In this document: in pieces, positions 54,007-54,696 of the stretch | How positions within the stretch are numbered: position 1 is the first letter of the stretch | Layout of the letters: each line of letters opens with the position of its first letter | NCBI GenBank assembly: GCA_018662365.1 | Contig: JABJGH010000052.1 | Coordinates: 1 to 54,696, forward strand | Source of the DNA: Chloroflexota bacterium | Lineage (GTDB): Bacteria; Chloroflexota; Anaerolineae; Anaerolineales; UBA11579 | DNA length: 54,696 bases | Direction: 5' to 3' | The notes under the pieces: model-generated | Seen by the model: only the letters and a program-made list of their open reading frames with translations | Databases searched by the model: none | Told to the model about the DNA's origin: nothing | Translations under genes and position numbers: made by a program

Positions 54007-54375
54007 GTGAAAGATACCCAAAAACCAGAAACAGATCCTACAAATAGAAAAAATCGGGTACTGGGGCATTTTCTAAATGGATTCTCAATCTTCTTGAGCG
54101 TTGCATCTAGTCTTTGGCAGGCTTGGTTATTGCCCATCGTTGATTCGCTCAGTTCCCAAGGGAGGATGAATGAGGGGGATGCAGATGGTTATTTTTATGG
54201 TTTATTAATGGGGCCAACTTATTTTGTGGTTCCGGTTGTCGCAATAATAGCCTTGGTATTAGGTATTTTTGGGTTTCGCCTTCGGTCAAGGACCTTAGCA
54301 ATCATTGCTTGGATCGCTGTAATTCTAAGTTTAATCCAAATGAGATCTGCATGGTTCGGTTTTTTTAGTAGTTGA
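54007..54375 (+). CDS. Small membrane protein
   Basis: 122 aa, three hydrophobic helices (about 22-42, 65-88 and 95-115). GTG start, with AAGGA at 53996-54000. No family recognised. Confidence 0.6.
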   Translation: MKDTQKPETDPTNRKNRVLGHFLNGFSIFLSVASSLWQAWLLPIVDSLSSQGRMNEGDADGYFYGLLMGPTYFVVPVVAIIALVLGIFGFRLRSRTLAIIAWIAVILSLIQMRSAWFGFFSS

Positions 54376-54531
54376 GTTTAATATATAAGTTGCCAATAGA
54401 TGTCTTTTGGGAAATGTGTGTTTTTTCGAGTGGATATATATATTTTTATTTTGGGGAAACGAGTGGAATTTATTTTTCACACCCGGTTAAAGAATGTAGT
54501 GAGGAATCAGTAATTCGTGGTTTTAATTAGA
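54376..54531. other. AT-rich gene-free stretch
   Basis: No gene or clear signal seen between the small membrane protein and the hairpin at 54532. Confidence 0.5.
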
Positions 54532-54572
54532 AAAGTGCACCAGATGCGAGTCGAGCGCATAACCTGCACTTT
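54532..54572. repeat. Nested inverted repeat
   Basis: AAAGTGCA (54532-54539) and TGCACTTT (54565-54572) enclose a second pair, ATGCG (54544-54548) and CGCAT (54556-54560). The result is one long bulged hairpin, reminiscent of a recombination or transposon-end structure. Confidence 0.55.
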
Positions 54573-54587
54573 AGGAGAGTATGGTCA

Positions 54588-54674
54588 TTTTGTCCATCTT
54601 ATCTATGGGGGTCTATTGTGTACATTGCGTCTACATGTGGGAGTGAAAATTGTCCATTATGTCTATTGTGTCCA
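54588..54674 (+). repeat. Degenerate 9-bp tandem repeats
   Basis: Copies related to TGTCTATTG run in head-to-tail order, such as TGTCCATTATGTCTATTG near 54651-54669, with earlier copies at about 54590-54632. The array runs close to the window end, so its full length is unseen. Confidence 0.5.
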
Positions 54675-54696
54675 GGCTATTTGCAGTAAAATTGCA

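Overview
The window reads as a chromosomal piece of a Chloroflexota bacterium, probably Anaerolineae-like. This is inferred from the DnaA N-terminus, a bacterial Elp3-type radical-SAM/GNAT protein, DUF92 and DUF2142 membrane proteins, frequent TTG starts and a moderate, slightly AT-rich composition. No 16S rRNA gene is present to confirm it. There is no prophage, CRISPR array or complete insertion sequence.

Layout. 1-9.2 kb: methionine/one-carbon genes, a 5'-truncated cobalamin-dependent methionine synthase and a fused homocysteine methyltransferase/methylene-THF reductase, separated by two AT-rich membrane proteins that look like lipid-linked-sugar glycosyltransferases. 9.3-19.5 kb: housekeeping and metabolic genes (aldo/keto reductase, PH-domain membrane protein, DUF92, DegT aminotransferase, acetoacetate-decarboxylase-like protein, recO, methyltransferase, Elp3, wecB), with three DnaA boxes at 11.3 kb. 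19.55-19.97 kb: a tRNA-Phe/Gly/Cys operon with promoter and terminator. 20-30.4 kb: glycosyltransferase, DUF2142 protein, ComEC-like metallo-beta-lactamase, pentapeptide-repeat protein, cytochrome P450, rnhA, and an adenylation-carrier-thioesterase enzyme broken by a single-base frameshift. 30.4-35 kb: dnaA, a GNAT and a class-V aminotransferase. 34.9-37.9 kb: gene-poor, with two twin sRNA-like units, an orphan CpaF-type ATPase with a small partner, and two decayed gene tails. 37.9-42.3 kb: glpD-glpK divergent from a SorC regulator. 42.3-44.5 kb: XRE-cupin regulator, lipoprotein, NifX-like protein, dodecin. 44.5-49.5 kb: a cobT-cobS-cobU-cobC-cobQ operon under a cobalamin riboswitch. 49.6-54.7 kb: M23 peptidase, PadR-MFS-HsmA cluster, lipoprotein, small membrane protein, and a repeat-rich tail.

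How it fits together. The cob genes finish and salvage the corrinoid that MetH needs, and the riboswitch senses the product. glpK and glpD take glycerol to dihydroxyacetone phosphate, apparently under the adjacent SorC protein through two matching 14-bp operators. PadR probably controls its own transcript and the efflux pump.

The least expected signal is at 35010-35212 on the minus strand. Two tandem units each carry a near-perfect sigma70 promoter, a start at the same distance from the -10 box, a 12-bp hairpin with compensatory changes between copies, an identical CCCCCCU loop and a U-rich tail. They look like paralogous small RNAs of about 44 nt.
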